Assembly: GCF_000236165.1 (NCBI RefSeq)
Contig: NZ_CM001373.1
Span: 3,123,194 to 3,187,193, forward strand
Direction: 5' to 3'
Source: Fluoribacter dumoffii NY 23
GTDB lineage: Bacteria > Pseudomonadota > Gammaproteobacteria > Legionellales > Legionellaceae
DNA: 64,000 nucleotides
Shown here: positions 46,002-54,736 of the stretch, one piece after another
How positions within the stretch are numbered: the stretch's first letter is position 1
Layout: every line of letters starts with the position of its first letter
The notes under the pieces: model-generated
Told to the model about the DNA's origin: nothing
Database searches by the model: none
What the model saw: the letters and a program-made list of their open reading frames with translations, nothing else
Program-made: the position numbers and the translations under genes

Positions 46002-46484
46002 ATGGAAAAAGTTAATTTGGCAAAACAATTTGCTGAGCGCCTACGCGATGCCATGCTTGCGGCAGGGTTTGACTCCCAACGTTCAACATCAGGAGTTTGT
46101 ATCCACAAGCTCTCTGAAATTACGGGATATTCTGTGCAGATATGCCGCAAATATCTTCGTGGAGAGGCTATCCCCGAGCCAGCCAAGTTAATGGAAATCG
46201 CCGTAAAACTGCAGGTTTCCCCAGGATGGCTATTATTTGGAGGCTCTCACTATACTCAAGATGTTGCCCGAGGAAAAATATCGGTGAGTAAAAATTTGCT
46301 GCACTATCTGTTCACAAAAACCCCGGATCTTTATAACAGCACGCATTTGAAACAGGAACTACCTGATTTTTTAATGGAATTAATCAATGATGTGACCCTC
46401 ATTAATGCTGATGATGAACAATCTAAAAAAATTGTTGATTTGGCTTTAGCTTCCGTGAAACATTTTAGCCAAGCTCAAAATTAA
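46002..46484 (+). CDS. XRE-type helix-turn-helix regulator
   Basis: This 160-residue protein has a repressor-like HTH in residues 30-65 (HKLSEITGYSVQICRKYLRG, then EPAKLMEIAVKLQVSPGWLLFG), typical of XRE/phage C2-like regulators. The C-terminal half is helical and not recognised. The ATG at 46002 fits the promoter at 45941-45969. It stands alone between tRNA-Val and a membrane-protein gene, with no phage genes around. Targets are unknown. Confidence 0.8.
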   Translation: MEKVNLAKQFAERLRDAMLAAGFDSQRSTSGVCIHKLSEITGYSVQICRKYLRGEAIPEPAKLMEIAVKLQVSPGWLLFGGSHYTQDVARGKISVSKNLLHYLFTKTPDLYNSTHLKQELPDFLMELINDVTLINADDEQSKKIVDLALASVKHFSQAQN

Positions 46485-46604
46485 GTATTACAGGAATTAG
46501 TATTATTGATTCAGGTTTATCTTCTCTCATCATCACTTCAATCTATTTCTTCATTTGTCTTAATAGTGATATCATTGCATTTTAAAAAAACACTCTGAGT
46601 TTAT

Positions 46605-47240
46605 ATGCTGCTCCATTATCTTTTCATCATAGGCATTTGTGTGGAAGCGGTCACCGGCGCCTTAGCAGCTGGCCGCAAAAAAATGGATTTTTTTGGGGTC
46701 ATGCTGATTGCAAGTATTGCTGCATTAGGTGGAGGGACTGTAAGGGATACTTTATTTAATACTTATCCGCTTACCTGGGTTACTCATCCTGAATATCTGC
46801 TGTATACCTCCTTTTGCGCATTCCTGACGATATTTTTTGCCCACTCATTGATTCGGATTTTGAAACTTTTTTTAATTCTTGATGCCCTTGGCTTATCTAC
46901 CTTTGTGATTATCGGCACCCAAAAAGCCCTCAACCATGGTTTATCGCCGAGCATCGCCATTATTAGCGGCATGATCACAGGTATTTGTGGAGGGATGTTA
47001 CGAGATATCTTGTGTAATGATATCCCTCTGGTCTTAAGAAAAGAACTGTATGCCGTTATTGCCCTTGCCGGTGCATTACTTTTTATTGCTTTGGACTATT
47101 TTCATACCCCGGAAAATATTAACGTAATTGCTACCTTTGTCAGTATCTTTGTGGTTCGACTCATCGCAATTTTCTTCCATATTGAAATACCCGTTTTTGA
47201 CTATTCAGAAAGTCTCAGAAAACGTAGAAGAAAATTGTAA
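46605..47240 (+). CDS. Trimeric intracellular cation (TRIC) channel family protein
   Basis: This 211-residue inner-membrane protein has seven hydrophobic segments and the duplicated GGGTVRDTL and GGMLRDILC motifs of the UPF0126/TRIC family (YadS-like). Bacterial TRIC homologues are cation channels of uncertain physiological role. It ends with a basic tail (RKRRRKL). A compound hairpin separates it from the convergent ppi gene. Confidence 0.88.
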   Translation: MLLHYLFIIGICVEAVTGALAAGRKKMDFFGVMLIASIAALGGGTVRDTLFNTYPLTWVTHPEYLLYTSFCAFLTIFFAHSLIRILKLFLILDALGLSTFVIIGTQKALNHGLSPSIAIISGMITGICGGMLRDILCNDIPLVLRKELYAVIALAGALLFIALDYFHTPENINVIATFVSIFVVRLIAIFFHIEIPVFDYSESLRKRRRKL

Positions 47241-47282
47241 GATGCAAAACAGCAGGTAAAGCCTGCTGAAACCAGACAGAAG

Positions 47283-47323
47283 AAAGGATCCCGGGTTGAG
47301 CAGCACCCGGGCGGGAATCCTTT
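47283..47323. terminator. Two-way hairpin between convergent genes
   Basis: AAAGGATCCCGGGT (47283-47296) and ACCCGGGCGGGAATCCTTT (47305-47323) pair with a small bulge, A runs on one side and T runs on the other. It can serve both the TRIC gene (+) and the cyclophilin gene (-), whose stop codon it touches. Confidence 0.6.
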
Positions 47324-47814
47324 TAAATCTCTTTCACCTCAATAATACTCACTTCCTCTACGGGTACATCAGCATGTCCCATTCGCTGCCCTGTTTTTAC
47401 TTTGGCAATCGCATCAACAATATCCATACCTTCAACGACTTCACCAAATACACAATAGCCATATCCTTGCATATGCTCCCCACTGTAATTAAGGAATGCA
47501 TTATCGGCCACATTTATAAAGAATTGCGCTGTTGCAGAATGTGGGTCCATTGTCCGTGCCATTGCAATTGAACCGCGTTTATTGGGTTTCGCATTTTTTG
47601 CTTCATTTTTAATGGGTTCTTGAGTAGATTTCTGTTTCATGTCTGAATCAAGACCACCCCCTTGAATCATAAACCCTGCAATAACACGATGGAAAATTGT
47701 ATTATTATAAAAACCACTGCGTACATAATTGAGAAAATTTTCTGCTGTAGCTGGAGTATTTTCTGTATCTAACTGTATATGAATATCACCTTTAGATGTA
47801 CTAATTACAACCAT
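47323..47814 (-). CDS. ppiB: Peptidyl-prolyl cis-trans isomerase, cyclophilin type
   Basis: This cytoplasmic cyclophilin catalyses proline isomerisation in folding proteins. The start at 47814 (ACAGGAG 9 bases upstream) gives 163 residues. The active-site segments [27 protein letters not shown] and the [11 protein letters not shown] segment are present. There is no signal peptide, which favours PpiB over the periplasmic PpiA. Confidence 0.93.
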   Translation of the reverse strand: MVVISTSKGDIHIQLDTENTPATAENFLNYVRSGFYNNTIFHRVIAGFMIQGGGLDSDMKQKSTQEPIKNEAKNAKPNKRGSIAMARTMDPHSATAQFFINVADNAFLNYSGEHMQGYGYCVFGEVVEGMDIVDAIAKVKTGQRMGHADVPVEEVSIIEVKEI

Positions 47815-47915
47815 TTTATCTCCTGTCATTTTTTAAGATTGATTGAGACCCATAAAAAAGCGCTGCCTTTTCATAGGGCAGTATTCGTTAATGAAGTAAA
47901 TGGCAAGGTAAGCCA

Positions 47916-49076
47916 TTAGTTCGAACTCTCGTTAATTATCAACTCGCGCATTTTATCACAAACATCGTGCATTACATGAACATTATGTATGCTTGCCAAT
48001 GCCGTAAATAAATTTGTTTTTTGTTTGGCTAACTGATGTAAATAGGAACGGGAATAATTCCGGCAGGTATAACACGAACATTGTTTCATAATGGGCGACA
48101 TATCATCAGCGAAACAGGATTTCTTGATTTGAATCCGTTCATTCTCATAATCACTCACGAAACGTAACCAGTTTCCTTGCCGAATTAATTCACCACAATA
48201 TAAAGAGCCATGCCGTGCATTACGCGTTGGAGCAACACAATCGAACATGTCAATTCCTTCGGCAACTACATCGAGAAGATCCTGAGGAGACATCCCTACA
48301 CCCATGGTATAGCGCGGTTTCTGTTCGGGTAAGTAATCCCGCACCCAACGAATCACCTCAACGGTCGTTTTCATATCAAAACCAATTGTTTCTCCCCCAA
48401 TGGCAATTCCCTCAGTATTCATGGAAGCAATAAAATCCGCACTTTCCCGACGTAAATCTTTAAAAGTCCCTCCCTGGATAATGCCAAAAAGCGCCTGCTG
48501 ATAGCCATATCTCGAGTTGGGGTGCTGGTGGTGATATTGCAGGGATTGCTTTAACCACCGATGGGTCCGTTCCATAATATGACTTACTTCATCTTTAGTA
48601 CAATTATCAGGGGTACACTGATCGAAAGCCATGATAATATCGGCGCCAATAATTTTTTGGGTTTCCAAAGACATTTCTGGCGTCATATGAATTAATCTCT
48701 GACTGCCAGGTAATCTGAAGTGAGCCCCTTCCTCATCAATAGTGCAAATTTCTTTATTCTTGGAGAGACTAAAAACCTGAAAGCCACCGCTATCGGTTAA
48801 CATGGGTCCATGCCATCCCATAAACGGGTGCATTCCCCCCGCTTTTTCAATAACCTCCATCCCTGGAGCACACAACATATGATAAGTATTTCCACCTAAG
48901 ATAATTTGACTGTGGGCATCACGCAACTCCGGGGGAGTCATATTGTTTACCCCAGCACGGGTGCCGACGGGCATAAATACAGGAGTAACAAATTCACCAT
49001 GGGCTGTAGTGACACGTGTTACCCGTGCCTGGGTAGCGGAGTGCTTATGCAACACATTGCAAGAAAAAGTTTTCAT
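47916..49076 (-). CDS. tgt: Queuine tRNA-ribosyltransferase
   Basis: Tgt swaps guanine 34 for the queuine precursor preQ1 in tRNAs with GUN anticodons. The start at 49076 gives 386 residues. The catalytic TIM barrel shows TDSGGFQVFSL, the preQ1 pocket GGETIGFD-type segment and the DCVAPTRNARHG motif, and the C-terminal zinc site is CSCYTC followed by a His. The longer TTG frame to 49112 is less likely. queH elsewhere in the window acts later in the same pathway. Confidence 0.96.
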   Translation of the reverse strand: MKTFSCNVLHKHSATQARVTRVTTAHGEFVTPVFMPVGTRAGVNNMTPPELRDAHSQIILGGNTYHMLCAPGMEVIEKAGGMHPFMGWHGPMLTDSGGFQVFSLSKNKEICTIDEEGAHFRLPGSQRLIHMTPEMSLETQKIIGADIIMAFDQCTPDNCTKDEVSHIMERTHRWLKQSLQYHHQHPNSRYGYQQALFGIIQGGTFKDLRRESADFIASMNTEGIAIGGETIGFDMKTTVEVIRWVRDYLPEQKPRYTMGVGMSPQDLLDVVAEGIDMFDCVAPTRNARHGSLYCGELIRQGNWLRFVSDYENERIQIKKSCFADDMSPIMKQCSCYTCRNYSRSYLHQLAKQKTNLFTALASIHNVHVMHDVCDKMRELIINESSN

Positions 49077-49328
49077 TTGCTTAAAATAATTCAAAACGCC
49101 GATAATAGCCAAGTCATACTCAGATTACCAGCATTAGCCATGTTAAAAATGAAGCAATTTATGCTATCATGCGCGCAAACCAATGGAAGCGTGGCCCTAT
49201 TCATTTGAAGTAATGTTCGGGGATGTGCTTGAATCATGGAGACGATTGAATTTGTATGCGCGCAGGATACACCGTTTAGTGCATTCGCGTGGATGCTAAC
49301 ATCCAAATTCCAAAAAAGGATATAAAAT
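49077..49328. other. 252-bp gap between tgt and nagZ
   Basis: No gene is evident. The gap contains a 6-bp hairpin TGGATG-CTAA-CATCCA (49290-49305) ending 23 bp before the nagZ ATG, and a 9-bp direct repeat ATGCGCGCA at 49169-49177 and 49256-49264. Overlapping small frames on both strands lack family resemblance. Confidence 0.45.
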
Positions 49329-50411
49329 ATGCCCAGTTCCCATTCTAATTTATTCATGATTGACCTAGAAGGTACAGAACTTTCGGACATTGAACGGGAA
49401 ATTGTGCACCATCCTAATGTAGGTTCCATAATTCTTTTTACCCGTAATTTTACAAATCCCCGGCAATTAGAGGATTTAATTCATGAGATCCACGCCATCA
49501 ATCCCCATATTTTTTTCACCACTGATCACGAAGGTGGTTTCATCCAACGTTTTGTGCGCCATGGATTTCGCTCCATTCCTGCACCTCGCGTTTATGGAGA
49601 TGTATACGATCTAAATCCGGAAGTTGGGATCCAGCTTGCAAAACAATATGGCGAAATTATGGCCAAAGATTTAATCACCTGCGGTATTGATTTAAGCCTT
49701 GCCCCGGTTCTTGATTTGCATGCTCAAAGTCCTATTATTGCCCATTTGGATCGGGCTTTTCACCACAATCCTGATGTAATCACCGCTTTGGCAGGTGCTT
49801 TTATTGAAGGCATGAATGCTGCAGGCATGCCTGCAGTTGCGAAACATTTTCCAGGCCATGGCTCAGTTAGTGTTGATTCACACAAGGCCATGCCGGTTTC
49901 CATTACACCACTTGAAGAATTGAAAAATAAAGATTTAAAACCATTTATTGACCTGCATAAAAAGGGACTACTTAGTGCAATTATGCCTGCCCATGTAACC
50001 TATAAAGCAGTTGATGCAAATAAACCTGCTGGTTTTTCAACAATTTGGTTGCAAGACATTTTACGGCATGAACTGAAATTTGAGGGGTTAATTATAAGTG
50101 ATTGCTTGAGTATGACGGGTGCTGATATTGGCGATTTAATGACCCGAACTCAAGAGGCTTTAAAAGCAGGCTGTGATATGTTAATCGTCTGCCATCAACC
50201 TCGCCACGTTTTATTGGAGCTCATTCAAAAAACATCATTGCCCTATGCATTGGAATCCGCTGCCCGCATTACTCAGTTTAAAAATCAGATGCTTCGCTTT
50301 TCCCATCCGGAAAAAAATCAACCTAATCCGCATTTATTACTTGAAACGACAGAAAATGATCCGCGTATCGAGAGTAAGAATCAGCAGTTCAATACTTCAG
50401 AAACAATTTAA
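49329..50411 (+). CDS. nagZ: Beta-N-acetylhexosaminidase
   Basis: NagZ removes GlcNAc from anhydromuropeptides during cytoplasmic peptidoglycan recycling. The 360 residues show the GH3 barrel with the KHFPGHGSVSVDSH motif (from residue 172), which contains the catalytic Asp/His pair, and a nucleophile Asp in the IISDCLSMTGA segment. There is no signal peptide. AAAGGA lies about 6 bases before the start. It is convergent with dsbB. Confidence 0.95.
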   Translation: MPSSHSNLFMIDLEGTELSDIEREIVHHPNVGSIILFTRNFTNPRQLEDLIHEIHAINPHIFFTTDHEGGFIQRFVRHGFRSIPAPRVYGDVYDLNPEVGIQLAKQYGEIMAKDLITCGIDLSLAPVLDLHAQSPIIAHLDRAFHHNPDVITALAGAFIEGMNAAGMPAVAKHFPGHGSVSVDSHKAMPVSITPLEELKNKDLKPFIDLHKKGLLSAIMPAHVTYKAVDANKPAGFSTIWLQDILRHELKFEGLIISDCLSMTGADIGDLMTRTQEALKAGCDMLIVCHQPRHVLLELIQKTSLPYALESAARITQFKNQMLRFSHPEKNQPNPHLLLETTENDPRIESKNQQFNTSETI

Positions 50412-50487
50412 AGCGAGAACATTGCAATTCACATTTTTTACAGGAAAGAAAATTGCAATTGCCAGGCGCTCGACTATCAACGACTTA

Positions 50488-50994
50488 TCAATGTTCCTCA
50501 CGAAGGGTGCTTAAACGGGTATGCCAGAATAGGAAACATCCCATGAGCGCCATGAATAAAAAATACATCGCACTCCATCCGGGCATGGAAATTCCCAGCA
50601 GCCGCCAACTGATTTCTGCACAATCGCCGGTTCCCAAAAATAAAGCTTTTATTACGGTTTGCCAGGGCAAGTAATGAATTAAAATATCCAAACTCGGCAT
50701 GCACGCGGGGGCTTCTCCTGCAGGTAGGGATTGCAGCCATAATTGGCGTAAAGAAAAATATAACCCCGCACAAGCAATAATTATTTGTAATAAACTGATT
50801 ATATGTGCTTTTTTCAAAGTCCGAAAACTTAGCCCCATAACAGCTAATAATAAGAAAACACAAACACGCTGCATCATGCATAAAGGACAGGGAACAAGCC
50901 CGACAACATATTGAAAATAAAAGGAGGCAAATAATACAAACACCGTCAATGCTGCATTAAGGGTTTGAATTTTTCTATAAGTAGGCTTTCTCAT
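50488..50994 (-). CDS. dsbB: Disulfide bond formation protein B
   Basis: DsbB reoxidises DsbA and passes electrons to quinone in the inner membrane. The 168 residues have four membrane segments, the first redox pair CPLC (Cys36, Cys39) and the second pair Cys98 and Cys125. It overlaps the upstream cytochrome gene by 4 bp. The C-terminus is hydrophobic then basic. Confidence 0.94.
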   Translation of the reverse strand: MRKPTYRKIQTLNAALTVFVLFASFYFQYVVGLVPCPLCMMQRVCVFLLLAVMGLSFRTLKKAHIISLLQIIIACAGLYFSLRQLWLQSLPAGEAPACMPSLDILIHYLPWQTVIKALFLGTGDCAEISWRLLGISMPGWSAMYFLFMALMGCFLFWHTRLSTLREEH

Positions 50995-51407
50995 GATTTG
51001 GGCAACATATAGGATATGGCAGCCTTGAGATCCTCATCACTGCATTTAATACACGTTCCTTTTACAGGCATAGCATTCAATCCTTTTATTGAAGAAGCAA
51101 GTAATTCATCTAATTTTCTTTCGGATAAACGTGGTTTCCAATCGTGCTCATCTCTGAATTTGGGTGCTCCAGCAAGCCCCTCTCGATGGCACACAATACA
51201 ATAATGTTCGTACGTATCCTTTCCGGGCTCATTTTTTGCCCCTGCATCACCTGGTGTTTTATTACCTAGTTCAGCTTGAGCTTGACCTTGTACAGAAACT
51301 TCCCCTACGGGTTGAATTCTTAATTGGATTTCTCGTTGCCGCTCTTCATTACAGGCATACATCGCTAAAGAATAACCAAACAACACTATTAAAAACAGCA
51401 ACCTCAT
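50991..51407 (-). CDS. Cytochrome c5-like lipoprotein
   Basis: This 138-residue protein has a lipoprotein-like signal (SLAMYAC, Cys19) and a single haem site CIVCH (Cys70, Cys73, His74), with Met113 as axial ligand and a Cys119/Cys122 pair. The [12 protein letters not shown] segment is the mark of the cytochrome c5 class. It is likely an outer-face electron carrier. The start at 51407 has GAGGTG upstream. It is co-transcribed with dsbB. Confidence 0.88.
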   Translation of the reverse strand: MRLLFLIVLFGYSLAMYACNEERQREIQLRIQPVGEVSVQGQAQAELGNKTPGDAGAKNEPGKDTYEHYCIVCHREGLAGAPKFRDEHDWKPRLSERKLDELLASSIKGLNAMPVKGTCIKCSDEDLKAAISYMLPKS

Positions 51408-51579
51408 GCCCGTACACCTCATGATAATAATTTAGGATCATACCCATAAGTGAGTTTTTTTTCCAGCAGGATTAAAACCAAATGAGCTGCGAAACGCTAT
51501 TATTTTCTTGCTGCCGTCTTCCAACTATAATGAGGGGACACAAGCCCTTGCGTCGATGAAAAAAAATAAGGATAAATAA

Positions 51580-52272
51580 ATGTCCGACCACCCTGAACTG
51601 GAACCTGTTTTGCTCATTGCAGATCCGAGAATAATCGCTATTTCTGTGGTTGATAATCACGAGCCGATGATTGATTTAATCGAACATCCGGAACTCAGCT
51701 ACGGCCCCTCTCCAGAAATACCGAATAATACTGACTATACCAAAATGCGTAAAACAGTTTTTGAAAAATTGAAACAAGCTCAATCCTTATTACCTCAAGG
51801 ATTACGTTTTTGTCTGTATGAAAGCTACCGGAGTCTGGCACTACAAAAATCTCTTTTTGATATACGTTATGCAAAAGTGGAAAAACAACATCCTGAATGG
51901 TCCTCTGAACAGATTTTTATTGAAACAACGCGAATGGTTTCTCCAGTTACCAATCTGGATGGTTCCCCCAATATCCCTCCTCACTCAACAGGAGCTGCAA
52001 TAGATATCTATTTAATCAATGAACAAGGAGAAGCTATTGAAATGGGAATTCATCCTAAAGACTGGATGGAAGATTTAGAGGGGACTCTTTCAGTAACGGC
52101 TTCAACCATTATTTCCGAGCAAGCAAAGCAAAATAGAAGAATAATGAGTCATGCACTGGAAGCGGTTGGCTTTGTGAATTATCGGCATGAATATTGGCAT
52201 TGGTCTTATGGAGACCGTTATTGGGCTTATTATAAACAAAAACCATGTGCCATTTATGATAGCTGTAAGTAG
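51580..52272 (+). CDS. D-alanyl-D-alanine dipeptidase (VanX/DdpX family)
   Basis: This 230-residue zinc enzyme splits D-Ala-D-Ala. The metal ligands His135 and Asp142 (PHSTGAAID) and His207 (HEYWHW), the catalytic Glu204 and Arg83 are all present. There is no signal peptide, so it may act in the cytoplasm in recycling. AAGGA lies 11 bases before the ATG. There are no vanA- or vanH-like genes nearby, so a resistance role is not implied. Confidence 0.9.
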   Translation: MSDHPELEPVLLIADPRIIAISVVDNHEPMIDLIEHPELSYGPSPEIPNNTDYTKMRKTVFEKLKQAQSLLPQGLRFCLYESYRSLALQKSLFDIRYAKVEKQHPEWSSEQIFIETTRMVSPVTNLDGSPNIPPHSTGAAIDIYLINEQGEAIEMGIHPKDWMEDLEGTLSVTASTIISEQAKQNRRIMSHALEAVGFVNYRHEYWHWSYGDRYWAYYKQKPCAIYDSCK

Positions 52273-52449
52273 TATTCTCTGCAGTATGAATAGAACTGTT
52301 TTTCCCGGGTTGATAGGTAAAATTACTGTGGCACCTCACCTCAATAGAGCGAAGGTCAGAAGCGATAACACCATTCGACAACCCTTTGAAAATTAGGGTA
52401 TATTGACTTAGTGTTATTCATTATGGATGTATCACAATAAGGAAATGAT

Positions 52450-53004
52450 ATGGCAAAAACAACTGAAATTTATACTCCAAATCTTTTAAGAAAAAACTGG
52501 GGCTGGCTCCTGGGATTAGGAATATTACTTGTCTTTCTCGGCTGCATCGGCTTGAGCATGGTCATAGGTTTAACCCTGGTCAGCATGTATTTTTTTGCTG
52601 CGTTACTCATAATTTCTGCAATTTCTCATTTTATTGATATTTTCAAGCATAGAGATTGGAAAGGCATATTTTGGCAGACAATCATTGCTATTTTATACCT
52701 GATCGGTGCGGGGGTGGTGTTGTATGATCCCTTTTTAGCATCCACAATAATTACTGCCTTGTTGGCTTGGGTACTGATTATCATTGGCATCACCCGAATC
52801 ATCCTTGCTTTTTCTCTAAAAAACGCTAAAGGATGGGGCTGGTTATTATTTGCAGGAATTACTGCCATAATCCTTGGCGTATTAATTCTAATGCAATGGC
52901 CGATTAGCGGTTTATGGGTTATAGGAATGTTCATTGCGATTGATATGATCGTCAATGGCTGGACTTACATATTTATCGCACTCTCTGTGCGTGCATCCGC
53001 CTAA
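52450..53004 (+). CDS. HdeD family membrane protein
   Basis: This 184-residue protein has six hydrophobic segments arranged in three hairpins, as in HdeD, which is linked to acid resistance in E. coli. The function here is inferred from family only. AGGAAATG lies close before the ATG. It ends 44 bp before hemC, separated by a perfect 13-bp inverted repeat. Confidence 0.85.
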   Translation: MAKTTEIYTPNLLRKNWGWLLGLGILLVFLGCIGLSMVIGLTLVSMYFFAALLIISAISHFIDIFKHRDWKGIFWQTIIAILYLIGAGVVLYDPFLASTIITALLAWVLIIIGITRIILAFSLKNAKGWGWLLFAGITAIILGVLILMQWPISGLWVIGMFIAIDMIVNGWTYIFIALSVRASA

Positions 53005-53014
53005 TGATCATAGT

Positions 53015-53048
53015 ATGATACTGCATTCGTTTCTAAATGCAGTATCAT
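53015..53048. repeat. Perfect 13-bp inverted repeat touching the hemC start
   Basis: ATGATACTGCATT (53015-53027) and AATGCAGTATCAT (53036-53048) form a perfect 13-bp stem with an 8-base loop. It ends exactly one base before the hemC ATG. No T run follows, so a terminator for hdeD is not obvious. Confidence 0.8.
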
Positions 53049-53978
53049 ATGAGATCTAGAATCCTGCGTATTGCAACACGCCAAAGCCCACTTGCATTGT
53101 GGCAAGCAAACCATGTTCGTGATTTATTATTAAAAAAACACCCTAATCTGCAAATTGAATTATTACCCATGAGCACCTCTGGAGATAAATTTCTTAGGGA
53201 TAAACTCCAGGCTATTGGTGGTAAGGGCCTGTTTGTAAAAGAATTAGAAGAGGCCTTGTTAGATAAAAGGGCTGATTTTGCGGTCCACTCTTCAAAAGAC
53301 ATGCCGGCTGAATTTCCCGAAGGCCTGGAATTGGTTGCCATCTGTAAAAGAGATAACCCCTTCGATGTTTTTGTCAGTTTCCAATACCCCAACCTGCAAG
53401 CATTACCTGCTCAAGCTGTTGTTGGAACCTCAAGTTTGCGACGTCAATCTCAGCTATTGGCCTACAGGCCCGATTTAGGTGTAAAGTCATTACGCGGCAA
53501 TATCCATACCCGGCTTGAAAAACTCAAAACCGGCGAATATCAGGCAATCATCCTTGCTGCAGCAGGCCTTGAACGCATGGGATTTACCGATATCATCAGC
53601 GAACAATTATCCGAGCAAATCATGCTCCCGGCGTGCGGTCAAGGAGCTCTGGCACTTGAATGCAGAAATGATGATCAGGAAATCCGGGAGCTACTTGCAG
53701 AGCTCAATGATCCCATATCATCTATTTGTGTAAATGCGGAACGAAGAGTTAATGCACTTCTTGGCGGCAATTGTCATGTGCCGCTGGCAGTGTTTTGTAC
53801 CCCCACAGAGGGCAATCAGCTTTCCCTAAGAGCAAAAATTTTAACCCTAGATGGTGCCCAACTCATCCAGAGCATGCAACTGGGACCCTTAGAGCAGGCA
53901 CTAAGTATGGCTGACCATTGCGCGCAATCCTTGCTGTCCCAAGGTGCAGCAAGTCTTCTTGCATCAGTCCCAAAATGA
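53049..53978 (+). CDS. hemC: Porphobilinogen deaminase (hydroxymethylbilane synthase)
   Basis: HemC joins four porphobilinogens into hydroxymethylbilane in haem synthesis. The start at 53049 gives 309 residues beginning MRSRILRIATRQSPLALWQ. The cofactor cysteine is Cys242 in GGNCHVPL, and the LRGNIHTRLEKL substrate segment is present. There is no visible Shine-Dalgarno, because a 13-bp hairpin occupies the sequence just ahead. The in-frame ATG at 53037 lies inside the hairpin arm. It overlaps hemD by 4 bp. Confidence 0.96.
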   Translation: MRSRILRIATRQSPLALWQANHVRDLLLKKHPNLQIELLPMSTSGDKFLRDKLQAIGGKGLFVKELEEALLDKRADFAVHSSKDMPAEFPEGLELVAICKRDNPFDVFVSFQYPNLQALPAQAVVGTSSLRRQSQLLAYRPDLGVKSLRGNIHTRLEKLKTGEYQAIILAAAGLERMGFTDIISEQLSEQIMLPACGQGALALECRNDDQEIRELLAELNDPISSICVNAERRVNALLGGNCHVPLAVFCTPTEGNQLSLRAKILTLDGAQLIQSMQLGPLEQALSMADHCAQSLLSQGAASLLASVPK

Positions 53979-54733
53979 AAGATTCACTGAACGGGTTATG
54001 CATTTTAAACACTCGCCCACAAAGTCAGGCTCACGAGCTAAGCCAAAGCATCCGCGCGGCTGGGGGAAACGTAATTGAACTACCGACTATAGAAATCGAG
54101 GCGATGCCCAATGACTGGATTCATTTACTACCCAATTTAAAAACAGTAGATAAAGCTATTTTTATTAGTGCTAACGCAGTTCATTTTTGTTTTACCCAAT
54201 TATTGCAGAAACATCTTGATTGGCCTTCTTCCATCCAGGTCATTGCCATTGGGCAAGGAACTGCCGCTGCGATCGAGAAATTTGGTATCCAAGTGAGTGA
54301 AATTCCTGAGATACCTGACAGTGAACATTTATTAGCATTAAAAACATTTCAACAACCTGAAAAACAAAACGTGCTACTATTTAAGGGAGAGGGAGGCAGA
54401 GAACTCATCGAGGAGCAATTGACGCAAAAAGGAGCCAACCTGGTCGTCCTGAAAGTATATAAACGCGTGATTCCGCAAATTAACCCTCAATGGGTTGAAT
54501 CGCTATGGCGCGATGATTTAGTGGACATTATACTGTTAACAAGCGAACTGTCTCTTCATAATATTTTTAAGTTGTTTGATAAGGAAGCCCATAATTGGCT
54601 CCGTAACAAAAAATGGTTAATGATTAGCGAACGGTTGGCTCAAGTGGCTTTTTCATTGGGTATAAAAAATATTAGGGTATGCCACCCTGGCCGGGTGATG
54701 AATACATTGTTTGACTACGTAGACAAGGATTAA
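53975..54733 (+). CDS. hemD: Uroporphyrinogen-III synthase
   Basis: HemD closes hydroxymethylbilane to uroporphyrinogen III with ring inversion. The start at 53975 overlaps the hemC stop (ATGA) and gives 252 residues with the family start ILNTRPQSQAHELSQSIRAAGG and the FISANAVHF segment. Sequence conservation in this family is low, but the position is convincing. Confidence 0.93.
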   Translation: MKDSLNGLCILNTRPQSQAHELSQSIRAAGGNVIELPTIEIEAMPNDWIHLLPNLKTVDKAIFISANAVHFCFTQLLQKHLDWPSSIQVIAIGQGTAAAIEKFGIQVSEIPEIPDSEHLLALKTFQQPEKQNVLLFKGEGGRELIEEQLTQKGANLVVLKVYKRVIPQINPQWVESLWRDDLVDIILLTSELSLHNIFKLFDKEAHNWLRNKKWLMISERLAQVAFSLGIKNIRVCHPGRVMNTLFDYVDKD

Positions 54734-54736
54734 CTT

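Noticed and set aside
45486..46484. Genomic island at tRNA-Val
   Set aside because: No integrase, no repeat of the tRNA 3' end and conserved housekeeping genes on the other side. The lone XRE gene is not enough.
51580..52272. Vancomycin-resistance gene (vanX)
   Set aside because: The enzyme family is right, but no vanA, vanH or regulator genes are near, and Gram-negative relatives use it for peptidoglycan recycling.
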